This document shows positions 51,335-63,180 of a DNA stretch of 64,000 nucleotides, in pieces. The notes beneath the pieces are model-generated. The model saw only the letters and a list, made by a program, of their open reading frames with translations. It was not told where the DNA came from and searched no databases. Each line of letters opens with the position of its first letter. Position 1 is the stretch's first letter. The stretch comes from Pectinophora gossypiella (Eukaryota; Arthropoda; Insecta; Lepidoptera; Gelechiidae): the NCBI RefSeq assembly GCF_024362695.1, contig NC_065412.1:4807290-4871289 (forward strand). The letters run 5' to 3'. The translations under genes and the position numbers were made by a program.

Positions 51335-51760
51335 ATAACGCCGTAATGGTGCAGGGCCACAAGACAACTCCTGATATTCGTCGAAAGACTATTGTGAACC
51401 ATGGTTATCTGACTGTATATTGTATATAAAAATGTATTTTTTAAAGAAATTTTGGATACACAAGTGAGAGCCCACCGCACCGTGCTACCATATTATTTGT
51501 CCAGCGAATTAGTGAATGCCAAAATAACCAACAGAAAACCCCGTCCTATCTTGTCATATCAACAAGCGAAATTTTTAAAATTGTTTTTATAATAAACAAA
51601 ATATATGATATCTCTATACACCCGTGCGCAAATAAAGCATTTTAATAAAATAGAAGTAAATTTACACAGACTTACGGCTTCAGCGGGCGCTTGGTATTGT
51701 AAGCTACACACACCAGTCGAATTATAACGATGAAAATATTTTGATTATTTTCCTCTTCAG

Positions 51761-52020
51761 TGCACGCGCCGTTAAATCATTCCCAGTCGCTTGCCTCGGA
51801 GCGGTCGGCTATCGGAAACCGTTTACCAACCGACACGAGAATGTACTCAAGAAAGCACCTATTACGTGAATCTGAACCGAATGGAGAAGCAATAAAACTG
51901 ATTGGAGTACATCACACTGTCGTTAGGGAAACTTTTCACTTAGCCTGTCAATGAATCTCTTTCGAAGTCGTATCGAATAGGGAGGTATTAGTTATTCGTT
52001 GCGCGCTACCGAAAGTTAAG
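51761..52020 (+). other. Candidate exon (untranslated or alternative)
   Basis: A pyrimidine-rich acceptor (TTTTCCTCTTCAG) is followed by 260 bp of higher GC content and a consensus donor AAG|GTAAGTGC. One frame is open from 51760 to a TGA ending at 51954, then closed, so a 5' UTR exon fits better than an internal coding exon. No product can be named. Confidence 0.25.
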
Positions 52021-52281
52021 GTAAGTGCTAGATAATTTCGGCCGTGACACGAAATACATTAGAGCTTAGCTACTTCGAATTATAAGGTAATTAATTGAAA
52101 TGTTCGTTAGCATAATTAAGGATTCTTTGGTCTCTATTATCATAATCATTCCAATGTATATTATGCGGTCTGGTTTAAAAATCAGTAAACTACATTACAA
52201 CACAGCAAAAAATAAAAATATTATGTACATAATTCATCGCACATTTGAAGCAATGCAACATCATCAGCCGTATAAGTAAAT

Positions 52282-52485
52282 ATAATTAAAACACATAATA
52301 CCGGGTTTTTACCGCGTTAAAATCAGGGATACGAGACTTTCGATAGTTCAGTACTGTTGGAAGTGCCACGATCACATTTCATCAGACATCCCGTGATCAT
52401 GGTACTTGCAACAGTGTTGAAATATCGAGAGTCTCATATCCCTATTTTAATGCGGTAACAACCTGGTATTATGTGTTTTAATTAT
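52282..52485. mobile_element. FB-8 fold-back element, 204 bp, long arms
   Basis: AATTAAAACACATAATACC ... on the left is mirrored by GGTATTATGTGTTTTAATT on the right. The arms of about 85 bp also share AGGGATACGAGACTTTCGAT and GATCACATTTC/GTGATC segments. Confidence 0.92.
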
Positions 52486-52889
52486 GATAATAACCGCGTA
52501 AACCTCAAACAATGTTTAAGTGTATATAATATAATAACGCATAACACAACGTAAACAACGATATATTGCAACTTATAAAATGATATGTGATATCTGCATA
52601 TTTTGTGAATACTAACTATTGCTAGGTACAAAAAGACCGCCCCTGTTGTTGAGGATTACCTGTACATTCTACAACCCTCAGCGTTGAGATTACAGCTCAG
52701 CACTAGAAGGGAAACACAGTTGGTTTTATTTATGCAACACGCTCTATAGAGGTGTGGCTTATCTATTATCCCTAAGAAATGTGGCAAGAGAATTTTCTCT
52801 ACAGTACTCGTAAGTACTTGAAACAATTTGAACTTCTGTTCATAACAGAAACAACTTCACATTTGGTTGGTGTTCGAAAATATATCTTA

Positions 52890-53060
52890 TGTTGAGCCAC
52901 CAAACGCCCCTGATGAATGACTGACTGCTTAACGTATCCGAAGCACAGATTTATCTTACTTTCAAACAATCGGGATTTGTAATCATGTCTCCACCGGGTT
53001 TCGAACCCGGGATCTCCGGATCGTGAGCACAACGATCAACTATTGTTCAACGGAGGCTGT
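52890..53060 (-). mobile_element. SINE-1a copy, 5' two-thirds
   Basis: On the minus strand a box B GGTTCGAAACC (one mismatch) and a damaged box A. On the plus strand ATGTCTCCACCGGGTTTCGA and GAGCCACCAAACGCCCCTGA. Lacks the GAA tail. Confidence 0.75.
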
Positions 53061-53696
53061 TTTATAGGTATCTGGGGGCACGGGAGTATCCCGCCAAGCC
53101 AACAAAGGGAAGCGCAAGAGCAGGGCATTACCTACTTTTTCTCGAAACGTTTCAGTGATTTTTTGAACCATCATGACTCTGGTTTGATAAAACGGACAAG
53201 CCCCATATTATGCCTAATGTGTAGAGTTTATAAACTTAGGGTTTGTATAGTTAGGGCGTGTAGAATTAGAAACTTAGCTCTACATGAGATATGATGACTT
53301 TTTGACATTGTGATCGATATGATTTCGTCTTGGCATCATTTTACATTAAAATGTTTTTGTTGGTAATATTGACAATTCGTGTAGACTCAACACCTTTCAC
53401 TAACACCCTACGAGCATATATAAAATGAGCCAACATTCCACAGGTACAATTACGTCAGTCACTCGCGTTATCCAAAGTTTGCTCAGGTAAGATTCCAATT
53501 AATATTTCGTATTTGCTCATTGGCTCATGAGCAAACACATGTTTCAATTAGTCGGTAAGGTTCGTGCTCCAGTGTAGATGAAACCACAACATAGCGTCAC
53601 GTAAAAGGGACCTGTATTTAGGGAACTCTGCGCACATACATTAACAGGTTTCATTAGATATCGCAACATTATCAACGTAGAGCCGGGATGAATGAG

Positions 53697-53830
53697 GGGA
53701 GGGACTTTCCAGGCTACTATAATATGACCCTTTTTATTACACCCAGACACAATTACATCTTCCACCCATTATTATTCTGAACGAAATAAAGAGAAGCAAT
53801 ATAAGGTAGCAAGCAACATAATTCTTAGCT
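53697..53830 (+). repeat. Rep-F copy 3, shortened
   Basis: GGGACTTTCCAGGCTAC then a deletion to CCTTTTTATTACACCCAGAC, and CACCCATTATTATTCTGAAC with GAAGCAATATAAGGTAGCAA. Confidence 0.7.
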
Positions 53831-53961
53831 GATATGGATGTAAAATTGACCGGAATAAATTATATTTTATTTTTATAAATAGTGTGACAAAAAACAGAAT
53901 TTCTGACCAAAAATAATATAGATGGCACTTCTTCTTGTCGTTTCGATGGCATACATACATA

Positions 53962-54282
53962 CATAAATAAACAGCCTATATACGTCCCACTGCTGGGCAC
54001 AGGCCTCCCCTCAATCAACCGGAGGGGGTATGGAGCATACTCCACCATGCTGCTCCAATGCGGGTTGGTGGAGGTGTTTTTACGGCTAATAGCCGGGACC
54101 AACGGCTTCGTGCCCTCCGAAGCACGGATCATCTTACTTTTTCGGACAATCAGGTGATTCAAGCCTGAAAAGTCCTTACCAAAGGATAGTCTCATAAAGT
54201 GATTTCGAAAATGTCCCCATCGGGAATCGAATCCGGACCTCCATCATGAGCCTAACGCTCTAACCACTAAACTATGGAGGCT
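53962..54282 (-). mobile_element. SINE-1b, uninterrupted full-length copy
   Basis: Reads on the minus strand from a tRNA-like head (box A TAGTTTAGTGG, box B GGATTCGATTCC) through CGTGCTTCGGAGGGCACG and GGTCCCGGCTATTAGCCG. A tail with TGATTGAGGGGAGGCCTGTG and a TATTTATGTATGTATG end follows. It serves as the reference for the copy split by the LTR element. Confidence 0.9.
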
Positions 54283-54908
54283 GTAAAGTAATATAAAATC
54301 TATAAATAAAACATAATAAATCATTAATAAATAAATGATTAAATAGATAGAAAATAATTATTTAGTTCATCGATCAATCAAGCATAGATATATTGACCGA
54401 AGGTCATTTGGGTGTCAACAAATCAAACAATCGGCAATACGAGTATAAGCTTTCGATATTCTAGATTGCGATGTTATAATCGTTCGATATTTTGAGTTTC
54501 GACGTTTTGAGCATCGACAGACTCTCTTACTTCAAATCTCACGGATCTCATTTTTTTAGCAATATTTATCACGAACAGACAGAGTTTCCCCGGTAAAACA
54601 AGGAAACTAAACATATTTTCCGCATTTTGCGCTTATTAACACGTTTACATCGCTGCATTGTTCCAAGAACAATACACAGACGGTGTATTTCGTAGGCTGA
54701 AAATGTTGTGTGAAACCTCCTTTGTTGCACTGTAGGATATGTATGCCTCTTTACTCTGATGTTGGTGTAAACATGTACATTCACAGTAAGTATAATGTAA
54801 GCTCTCAGAGGCTCACCGCTATGATAAAAAGTGCTCAGACGCGGAATAGGAAATTAAACTGTCAAAGCAAATGTACGCTTTAATATAGCCACGCATTTTC
54901 AAGACATG

Positions 54909-54912
<4 letters not shown>

Positions 54913-54961
<49 letters not shown>
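54913..54961. repeat. (TG)n(AG)n compound microsatellite
   Basis: About 18 TG units followed by seven AG units. Confidence 0.95.
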
Positions 54962-54962
<1 letters not shown>

Positions 54963-55142
54963 TGTGTGTGCATGTGTCATGTACCTTATCTTATCTGCTG
55001 ATGAATATGTTTGTGAAATGTTACCTAGCATTTTTTAAGGAATACGAGTCGATTTTTTTATGGCTATATATAGAAACCATAAGTAGCAAGAGAAAATTGT
55101 TTTAGGGTAGAGAAGGAAAATACTGTAAATGTAGAGAGTAAG

Positions 55143-55200
55143 ATACAATACAATACAAATATACTTTATTGCATATAACATACAAAACAAGTTTTACACA
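55143..55200 (+). repeat. (ATACA)n / TTTATTGCA retroposon tail
   Basis: GATACAATACAATACAAATA followed by CTTTATTGCATATAACATAC, related to 10022-10104 and 32341-32417. An A/G-rich stretch follows. Confidence 0.65.
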
Positions 55201-55431
55201 CATGCCGGCCAGAAAAGAAAACAAAAAAAGAAACAAAAGAAAAAATAAAAAGAAAGAAAAATACAGTACAATTTGGCACAGTATGGGGAGATAATTACTA
55301 AATAATGCATTAGCATGTAATACTTCTACTCGTGTAAAGAATGTAGCATAATAATGCATAATCTGTGATAGCCTTGTTCGGAAAACACGTGACTTAATCG
55401 ACATTAAGTCACGTGTTCACGCTACGACTAG

Positions 55432-55890
55432 CGTCACGGGTTTGATTCCCAGCTCGGGATTTAAACCACTAAATTCGATTTTATCAGTCTGAAGTCATGT
55501 TTGGATCATAGATAATTGATATCACTATTATATAACACTCACTACCACTATCACTTTATCACTTTTATAATTGGCAAGAGAGAAACCACTGCCCTATTTT
55601 TCAGCGTGGAAAATACTGCACCGACAAGAGCGTGGCTCTTAAATTGACGATGATGATGAATTGATATCACGTGGTTCTAGAGTCTGAGCCTAGTAAATGG
55701 TAGTAGGCTCGCGCCCTATTACTTGGCTGGCGAGGAGTGAGTGTAAATATGTCGTGGCCAGATATCAGAATTGATCATTTCATGATGTGCTCGATCATTT
55801 CATGAAATGGTCATATTTCACGATGTGTGACGTGAAGATGTCATATACACCTCTGCCTTCTGGGATACAGGCGTGATGCTATGCTATGTT
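55432..55890 (+). repeat. Rep-D, longest copy, split by Rep-G
   Basis: Starts with a box-B-like GGGTTTGATTCCCAGC, then TTTGGATCATAGATAATTGA. After the insert come AGTAGGCTCGCGCCCTATTA, GGCTGGCGAGGAGTGAGTGT and ACAGGCGTGATGCTATGC. The tRNA-like start suggests a SINE. Confidence 0.7.
55526..55658 (+). mobile_element. Rep-G 3' end insertion with 12-bp TSD
   Basis: AATTGATATCAC at 55514-55525 and 55659-55670 flanks 133 bp ending AAGAGCGTGGCTCTTAAATT and GATGATGATG. Rep-G is therefore a retroposon with a (GAT)n-type tail. Confidence 0.88.
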
Positions 55891-56873
55891 ATGATAATAA
55901 GAACGTCACTGTGAATGTTACCACAATAACAGTTGTGGTGGTTGTGGTAACTGTGTAATCCCCCGTCAAAATGTTTGTGTCGCATGTGGTTTTTTCCGGA
56001 ATTTTAAAATGTGCCCGAACAAAAGGTATAAAACTAACCACATTCTACGCGGCTTAAGCCTTGAATATCATTCTAGCAAAATGTAAACGTGTGATTTTAA
56101 TTTTAGTTTCAATTTGGTTTTAAAACACCGTACTAGAGTTGTCTATTTCCTAGGACTTTTCCTACACAAGCTTTGTTTTTGTAGGTTTCGACTGAATTCT
56201 GTGGGGACCGTGGCGTCACCTGATGTCCTATTTTATTTGTGGTTAAAAAAATAAGTTCGAAGCCTGGAAGCCTGTTGCTACGGCTACGAAACAAAAAGAA
56301 GTCGGAATACGCCTGGGGCAGTAAATCTATGGATCGGCATGAAATAATAGCAATCGGAAGTTGTCAAAGCGGGTTGTAATAAAAGAAGGATTGTTTGGAA
56401 TCTGCCGGCTCCGGCCCACGGATATTTCATTTTGTTGGATAAACTTTGCTGGGTACAATTTATTGACTTAAAATGAAGTCGGTTTATATATATAAAACCA
56501 AAGTCACTACTACTATTATGGTCTTTATATAAGACAAATCTAATGTGATTTTCATCAAGTAAACTGCGTTTTCTTTCAATAAATTTATTATCCGGGCAAA
56601 AATTGAGACTACAAAACCTGGATTGAAATTAGTGTGTTTATCGCGAGGTATTGTTAACACTAATAACATCCGAATGTGATTTTGCGAAAAGGTCCTTACA
56701 TGGTTCCCATCGTAAGTCGACGATATACCTAAACATATTTACTAAAATACTCGTAAAAGCATAAAAGTTATCAAAGTATGTTTTTTCCCGCCCGTATGAT
56801 AGAATGTATGATGAAAAATAGGTTAAGCATATGAAATGATTTATCGAGCCATTCGAAACAATATAATCACTTT
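55891..56873. other. Geneless stretch
   Basis: AT-rich sequence without supported coding, RNA or repeat features. Confidence 0.45.
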
Positions 56874-57110
56874 TTATTTGACGTGATGTATTATAGATTT
56901 GCCGCAAATGACATTAACTACTTGGACGGACCAATGGGTATCGCTGACGGCTTTCACCCGGTACAACATTTAAGGCGAACCTCGGCTCAGGGCTTCGCCT
57001 CAGAGGATAATTTGAAAGAATTAATCGACTCTAGTGTACCGATAGCGATAAGGGCTGAGGGAAATCGTCGACCACGCCGACGGGGTTCTGAAGTGTTTGT
57101 CGCTATAATT
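56874..57110 (-). repeat. Rep-A copy
   Basis: T-rich start, TTTGACGTGATGTATTATAG, ACTACTTGGACGGACCAATG, GCTCAGGGCTTCGCCTCAG and GAAATCGTCGACCACGCCGA; extends to CGGGGTTCTGAAGTGTTTG, shared with 57680. Confidence 0.85.
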
Positions 57111-57518
57111 GTCTTTATTTTGTATGTTCTAGTCAAATTAGGGACTGTCTCAAAAAGATTATTGACAGTATTCTTATCGGAGAGTTCGGAAATCGAACCT
57201 TGAATCAATTCCAAATGTTTACCAATCCGTCTGAATAAACGTACGACAACTATCGTCCGTCATTACTGTAATCACAACAATAATATTGATGTCACTTTGT
57301 TGCCGGAAGTCGGAAGGCATTTTTACTCAAGTAGACGGATGGTGCCTTTATTATAATTATCACGAGTGCTCAAACAAAATAAATAAACAAGTCAGTCATG
57401 TGTATGACTAGGTATGTAGTAAGTATGCAAAGGCGGTGTCGGGAGCGTTTCAACGGCGGGAATTTCACGTGCATTTTTGCTATAAAAAAAGAAACAAAAA
57501 TGCTTTTAATTTCTGTAA

Positions 57519-57880
57519 AGAAAACATTGCACACGTTACATACCTTCATCCGAATATATTCCTCTTAGGGACGGTACTGAAAAGTATCGGCGTCCGAAGG
57601 ACGTAAGATACGATCCCGACGACCCGATTACTCTAGCCATAGAAGCAGCCAATCAGCTCGCGACCCCAAACACTTCAGAACCCCGATACCGACCCCGCCG
57701 GCGTGGTCGACGATTTCCCTCATTCAGCGCTTATAATCGCTATCGACCCACTAGGGTCGACCAACTGGGCACCCTCAGGCCTGTTGTCTTAAATTTTGCC
57801 CTTGAGTGAGATTGCACCCCATTTGTCCGGCCAAGTAGTTAATGCCATCTGCGGCAAATCTACAATAAGTCACGTCGTAG
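57519..57880 (+). repeat. Rep-A, longest copy, with an open reading frame
   Basis: Contains all Rep-A 3' blocks (CTCATTCAGCGCTTAT, GACCCACTAGGGTCGA, CATCTGCGGCAAATCTACAA) and about 100 bp more on the 5' side than most copies. One frame is open from 57519 to a TGA at 57810-57812, about 97 codons without an ATG at the start. It is very Arg-rich in the middle (PRRRGRR). No A tail follows. This could be a relic of the parent element's C-terminal coding sequence. Confidence 0.65.
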
Positions 57881-59049
57881 ATATTTTTCAAAAGAAAATG
57901 AGAAGTCGTTTAATTTTGTCGAAAGTCAACTTTTTCTTTCAATAAACTAAAGTTCGTGGAGATGCAATTTGTTTGGCTTTTAAAGGAGGGAATAGCGTTA
58001 ATAGAATAGGAAAGGCGTTCACGCTAATGAAAAGACGAACGGCGTCGGTAAACGGTGAATAATGCTGTAACTTCGCGGGGTGACCAGGCTTTGGTTAACG
58101 ATACTGTCCTTTAAATAATAAAAATATTTATTTATTTACTAAATCTTAATACTAAATATACACAATTTATCAATGCCCTGCAAAACTGTTTAAATAGTTT
58201 GTCTGCAGGAAAGACTCTATAGTAATAGCATGTACTTATATCTAATAGTAATTTGTAAATAACAGAGTTTTAGTTTATTCAGCTAAGTAGTGAATGCCAT
58301 CTGACGCAAGACCGCAATAAGTCACGTAAAAAAGGGTAAGTATGATTTCGGACTTTGATCCGAAGAAAATCCACATTACATAATATTATATTATGAAAGC
58401 GGGAGTAACTCTTTCTTACTGGACTGATGTCGATGAAAAGTGGTATATAATAAATGTACGATAGGTATTTTACAAGCTATCTATGTATAACTTGTTTGTA
58501 TTCGGAAATATGTGGGAAATACCATGATTGCCGCGAGACATGAAACTAGAAGCACTGAGATAGGTCGAAATCCAGGAATGATTTCCTATTTTTTTATTTA
58601 CGTCTATAACTGAACGAAGTCTATGCGGACAAAGTTGCGGCTAAGCTAATCCACAATAAGTCACGAAATTGTTTTTGGGCTCCGTCCCAAAATTGTAAAA
58701 GACCCTTTATGGCGCGAATTTATCTGACCGTCCATCCATCTGATAATTTCCTAAAAGCGTGCTTCATCCCGACTCGGTTGAACCACTGCAGTGTAATTGT
58801 CCAGCCCACAGAGAAGCGAATATGCCAACCAAATCGAATTTTAGGACATATGTCAGAGTGCACGAGTTGGCTGTGAGCTAAAGGTCAATATTTGATGTAA
58901 CATTGCTTTTCATTCGATAATTATATTATTTGGGCAGTAGATTAAAGTTATTACTGCGACGCAATTCCATACCAAACTGCGGAAGAATTTTGGTCTGTTT
59001 TCAGCTTAAATTTTACCTGCATTTCGCGTATCAAATTGTGCCTACCCGG
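57881..59049. other. Mostly geneless; one Rep-A scrap
   Basis: A Rep-A 3' end lies at about 58277-58335 (AGCTAAGTAGTGAATGCCAT ... CAATAAGTCACGTAAAAAA). Otherwise AT-rich DNA. Confidence 0.5.
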
Positions 59050-59203
59050 GGGGGTTAAAAAGGCCACATCAAAGCAATTTATCTAATAAAGCTATATTGT
59101 TATTTGAAATTAAATTTGTGTGCATTGCGCACTTACTTTTACATGCGCAAATGTCAAATTGCTGTTTTGATGAATTGCTCGATGTGACACTTTTAACCCT
59201 CCT
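59050..59203. mobile_element. MITE-7 copy 2
   Basis: GGGTTAAAAAGGCCACATC ... GATGTGACACTTTTAACCC ends, with GCAATTTATCTAA inner arms and TTACATGCGCAAATGTCAAA centre. Confidence 0.88.
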
Positions 59204-61460
59204 GTACTTTCACATTTCTCTAGACAACTAAGTAATCAATTATGTTCTTCCCTACGTGATGTACTTGACTATACGGGCGACGTCATCATGAAGTTTGAGC
59301 CGCATCCGACAACGGTATGACTCCTATATGTCGATCCCGGGTCGATGTTGTGGTAGGTTCTGAATTTCTGATGTGGCTAGCGACAGGCATGCAAACTGTC
59401 GTATGATTCATAAGATTTCAATACCATGTTTGGCTGCAAGTTCACATCTGACGGCTAGTCTGCCACCAAAAGGGATTACATGAGTGAGGATCTCTCTCGT
59501 AAACTTTGAAATACATGAAATAATGCAATAAATGATATGATTATCATTAATACGTGGGCAAAATGCTTGAGATGGGTCTTGGCTTTTTACCCGAGCGTAA
59601 AGTTGCTACCTTATCCATCACACGCAATCTTGTTATATGTGGTAGTGTCATGTTGGCTAATTTTACGGCTTGCTCGTTCATGCTCCAGCCGAGAAAATAG
59701 CAAGATTTTATGTTTTATTAGGCTTGTTACGAGCTAATGCCATCTATTTCCAGTATCACGTTACCCTTCATATTATATGTGCCCTTATTTTATGAGAGAA
59801 AACGACGTGATGATACTCTTTGTTTTAGTGTCTCTTTGTATTGTGTACTGCAGTCCATAAATGCATACATACTCTTATCTAACACATACTATTATACATG
59901 TAACTTAGATTCGTAATTACAAACACACACACATTACATTTAGTAGTAGTAACTGAAATCTTTCTTGAATTAAATACATTATTATACTACATGACTTCTT
60001 ATTTGGCAAATAGAGAATTATACCCGTGGTGGTAATAAATAACGTCTTACTATGTATCGGTCATTAGACTCAAAGTTAACTCCCGCAGGAGGATATGCTT
60101 AAATCAAAATGGACTGCGGGTACAAAGGAGTCATATTGAATCAAGAACTAAGCTCTTGTGCTCGAATAACGGCAGAATTCCAGTTCCAGAAACTTGAATA
60201 CATGTAGCTGCACGGCCATGCAATCTATCCAGTGTTCTTTGAAGCGATGTATCGATATAGAGCAACGAGTACGCTCGGCTGTGCCGGCTCATTCCAGCAT
60301 GTTCCATTCTACGGCGCAGCCTAACCAACCATGTGCGACGGAAAGCGACCGCTACCATTAGTACGAATTCTCTTCGACTCTTTCCCCTGGCTACTACTAA
60401 TAAAAAAAAACTTGTCTATAAAACCAACAATAAATTAATAATTAAAAAAAATATAAATTTAAGCCAGTAACCCCACCCATTTAAGGTTGGGCCGCAACTA
60501 ATGAGAAGACAACTTGATTTCCTTAACAGATTTTACGAAATTCTTTTGTATCCTTAAAATACATCTCTTAGTCTCGTAAGTTATAAGTTCCATTATAATG
60601 TAACGTTTATTTTATAGAATGATGGTTGAGTATGAAATTGAAACGATGTTTAGAAGTATTTTAATACATCTTTCCTTAGCTACTTGAAAACAACTTTAAT
60701 AAAGTTTTTAAGTTCCGCGTAGTTTCATGAAACTTTCAGTGTTGTGAAGAGGATGCTTTGAGGCTACGTAAGTATAATTATGCAGAATTTAAAATGCAGG
60801 TTTATTTTTGTAGTACACTTTTTTAATTTAATTTCTGTGAATATGATGTTAACAACCTCAAAATGTTTTGTAAAGACCTGTCATATGATATCTAACGTCA
60901 AAAAATAATAAAAAATCTGGTGAATAAGACAGAGATGATGTTATACAAGTTACCTAAAAAGGAGCGGTATATCTGTTAATTTAATGGACCATAGGTTTAT
61001 AGCATTTAAACCCTCTCAGAATAAAAATATATTTTAACGTATTACTCTCCTCTTTCTTTGTCTACATACAAAATGGCTGCGACATAAAAAGGTAATAAAG
61101 CAGAGATTTAAAACTATTATCTGTTATTTGTAGATAAGGAAAGATTATTTGATATAAGTAAGTATAAGTTTTATCCCGAGAAGGGGAGAGCTTTACCTTT
61201 TTACGTCGTTGTGATTATCGAACAAAGTTGGGTTGGGTCGCTGTCTATAAAATTATTACTTTCAATAAACCCTTTTCTTATTTGATAAACAAGTGGGTTC
61301 TTCTACGTGTTAGTATTAAGTTACGTTTAGGTACAGCGGCTTGAGAAGTCGGAAGTGAGTTTTTGCATAATAAACCCTTATTATGAAAGTCACTCATAGA
61401 GTAATGTTGCAGGTTTCGTTTTTGAGCCAACTTAGACGTGATGAAATGTATACCAGCAGT
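59204..61460. other. Geneless stretch with one weak ORF region
   Basis: 60131-60358 (minus, 75 codons) is GC-richer than its surroundings, but I see no splice sites or family motif, so it is not called as a gene. The remainder is AT-rich. Confidence 0.4.
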
Positions 61461-61604
61461 GGTTTTAATAAGGCCACGACGAAGCAATTCATCTAAAAAA
61501 GCAATATTGCAATTTGACATTTGCACATATAAAAGTACTTAAGTGTCAGATAGCAATATTGCTTTTTTAGATGAATAGCTTCGATGTGGACCTTTTTTAC
61601 CCCC
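61461..61604. mobile_element. MITE-7 copy 3
   Basis: GAAGCAATTCATCTAAAAAA and GCAATATTGCAATTTGAC are mirrored by AGATAGCAATATTGC and TTTTTTAGATGAATAGCTTC. Confidence 0.9.
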
Positions 61605-62484
61605 CAGATCATTACGATATCTCTGTTAATAAGGCCTACGTGTAAGAAAGATAATAAAAAAGGCCAGGGTTCAGCGATACCTAACTATAAACAGTATTCT
61701 CCTAGTCCCTGACCTGTGTAGAACGTGTTAACCTATGATTTAATATTAAAGAACAGCTATTCTGCAGACTTTAAAGTACAGGAGCCTATCTAACCGGGGC
61801 TGCATACAAAGGCGTCTGCCTGAATAATTTAGCACTCTTTTTAAGACAGCTACCTAATTACGCCGTTTCATATGCCACTTACACACGAGGCTCCGTCAAA
61901 AGGTTTCTAACCTGTGTGCTTAAAGCCCTTTTTGTTTTAAAGAGAGCCTTATTCAAATATTAATATTGTGCGGCCTGAAAAAGGACGTGACTGAACCCCT
62001 AATTAAGTATTTACGTCTCTCATGGAACAATGAAAAGTAAACCCCCTTGTGAATATAAATACTGTGAATTGGAATTTCAGTTTCCAAAGGCTTTATTTGC
62101 TAACTGGATGTGTTTGTTAGGTAAACGTTAATCATGTTTACATTAGTAGTGCACTTATTTCGATTAGTACTAAAAAATCATAAATATTTTCATAAAAAAG
62201 TTGATATTGTCGCGTCTTTTATCTCGATTTCATAAACATGTTTTTTTGGAAATTCAGAAAAAAAACTTTGTAGTGGGAATGGATATAAAATAAATTCTTG
62301 TAACTTAATATGATACTTGATCCAATACTCGGAAAGGTGAGGGCGGATTTTAAAGAATGTGAGAAAAACAAAATAATATATATTTTGTAAATAACATAGA
62401 CCTCGTACAACAAATAGACAACCAAACTCTGTAAAAAGCGTCGGCGCATCTTGTAACGAATTTATCACGAATTTTACCTGACAT

Positions 62485-62710
62485 TGTGGAGAACTGTCAA
62501 AATTTAGGAACACTCAAGCGCTGCCGCCTACGTTTGAGCTTCTAGTTTTTACCCTCATTCGTCAAAACTGTCGTACGCAGACCAGCGAATTGTTTCTACA
62601 TAAATATACTTCCCCATGAAATTATACCGTTCCACAAAAATATACCACCCTATTAAAATATACCACCTCAAACGAATATACTACAACACAAAATATCCCA
62701 TTCCACAAGA
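62485..62710 (+). repeat. FB-6 right-arm copy followed by an (AAAATATACCAC)-type degenerate array
   Basis: GTGGAGAACTGTCAAAATTT and GCTGCCGCCTACGTTTGAGC match 46014-46095. From 62618 to 62700, short irregular units around AAATATACCAC repeat about five times with 15-20 bp spacing. Confidence 0.65.
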
Positions 62711-63048
62711 ATCCAATAGCACTGGTTAGAAAATAACATTTGCTTTATGTACATTTGTTTGTATAAGGTTACAAAACTCGGTTTCTACTCGGTTAAAAGT
62801 AGGTACTCTGTGGACAGACAGACACCACTCGTGTCCGAAAGCATCGGGGTAAACAGTTGCACCTGCAGATTCCTGTTATATGGGTCCATAAAATGTGTCC
62901 CTTTCAACATGATGGACGATGGGCTGCACTCATAAAAACATCGGATCAAAAACAGCTGTAAGTTGCTTTCTGATTGCTTGTTGCTCTGCTGTGCTCTCTA
63001 TTGCGTGAGTACTAAGCGTGAGTTTATTAGATGAGACTGTACAAGCCT

Positions 63049-63180
63049 CATTATCTCCCTTTAACGATATCCCGTTTCACAAGGTCCGCATACATAACCT
63101 AAAGATCCGGTCCGGTTTATTTTAACAAAATCGACTGCCTATCAGCCCCGCGAAGGAAAACCAGCCCAATACAAGAAACG
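63049..63180 (-). repeat. SINE-2 3' fragment
   Basis: CATTATCTCCCTTTAACGAT, CCCGTTTCACAAGGTCCGC and GCGAAGGAAAACCAGCCCAA correspond to the reverse of the SINE-2 3' part at 25560-25733. Confidence 0.65.

Noticed and set aside
51185..51480. Cys-Val repeat ORFs
   Set aside because: They are translations of the (CA)n microsatellite.
60131..60358. Minus-strand ORF of 75 codons in a GC-richer patch
   Set aside because: No domain, signal or splice support; kept only as a note in the geneless stretch.
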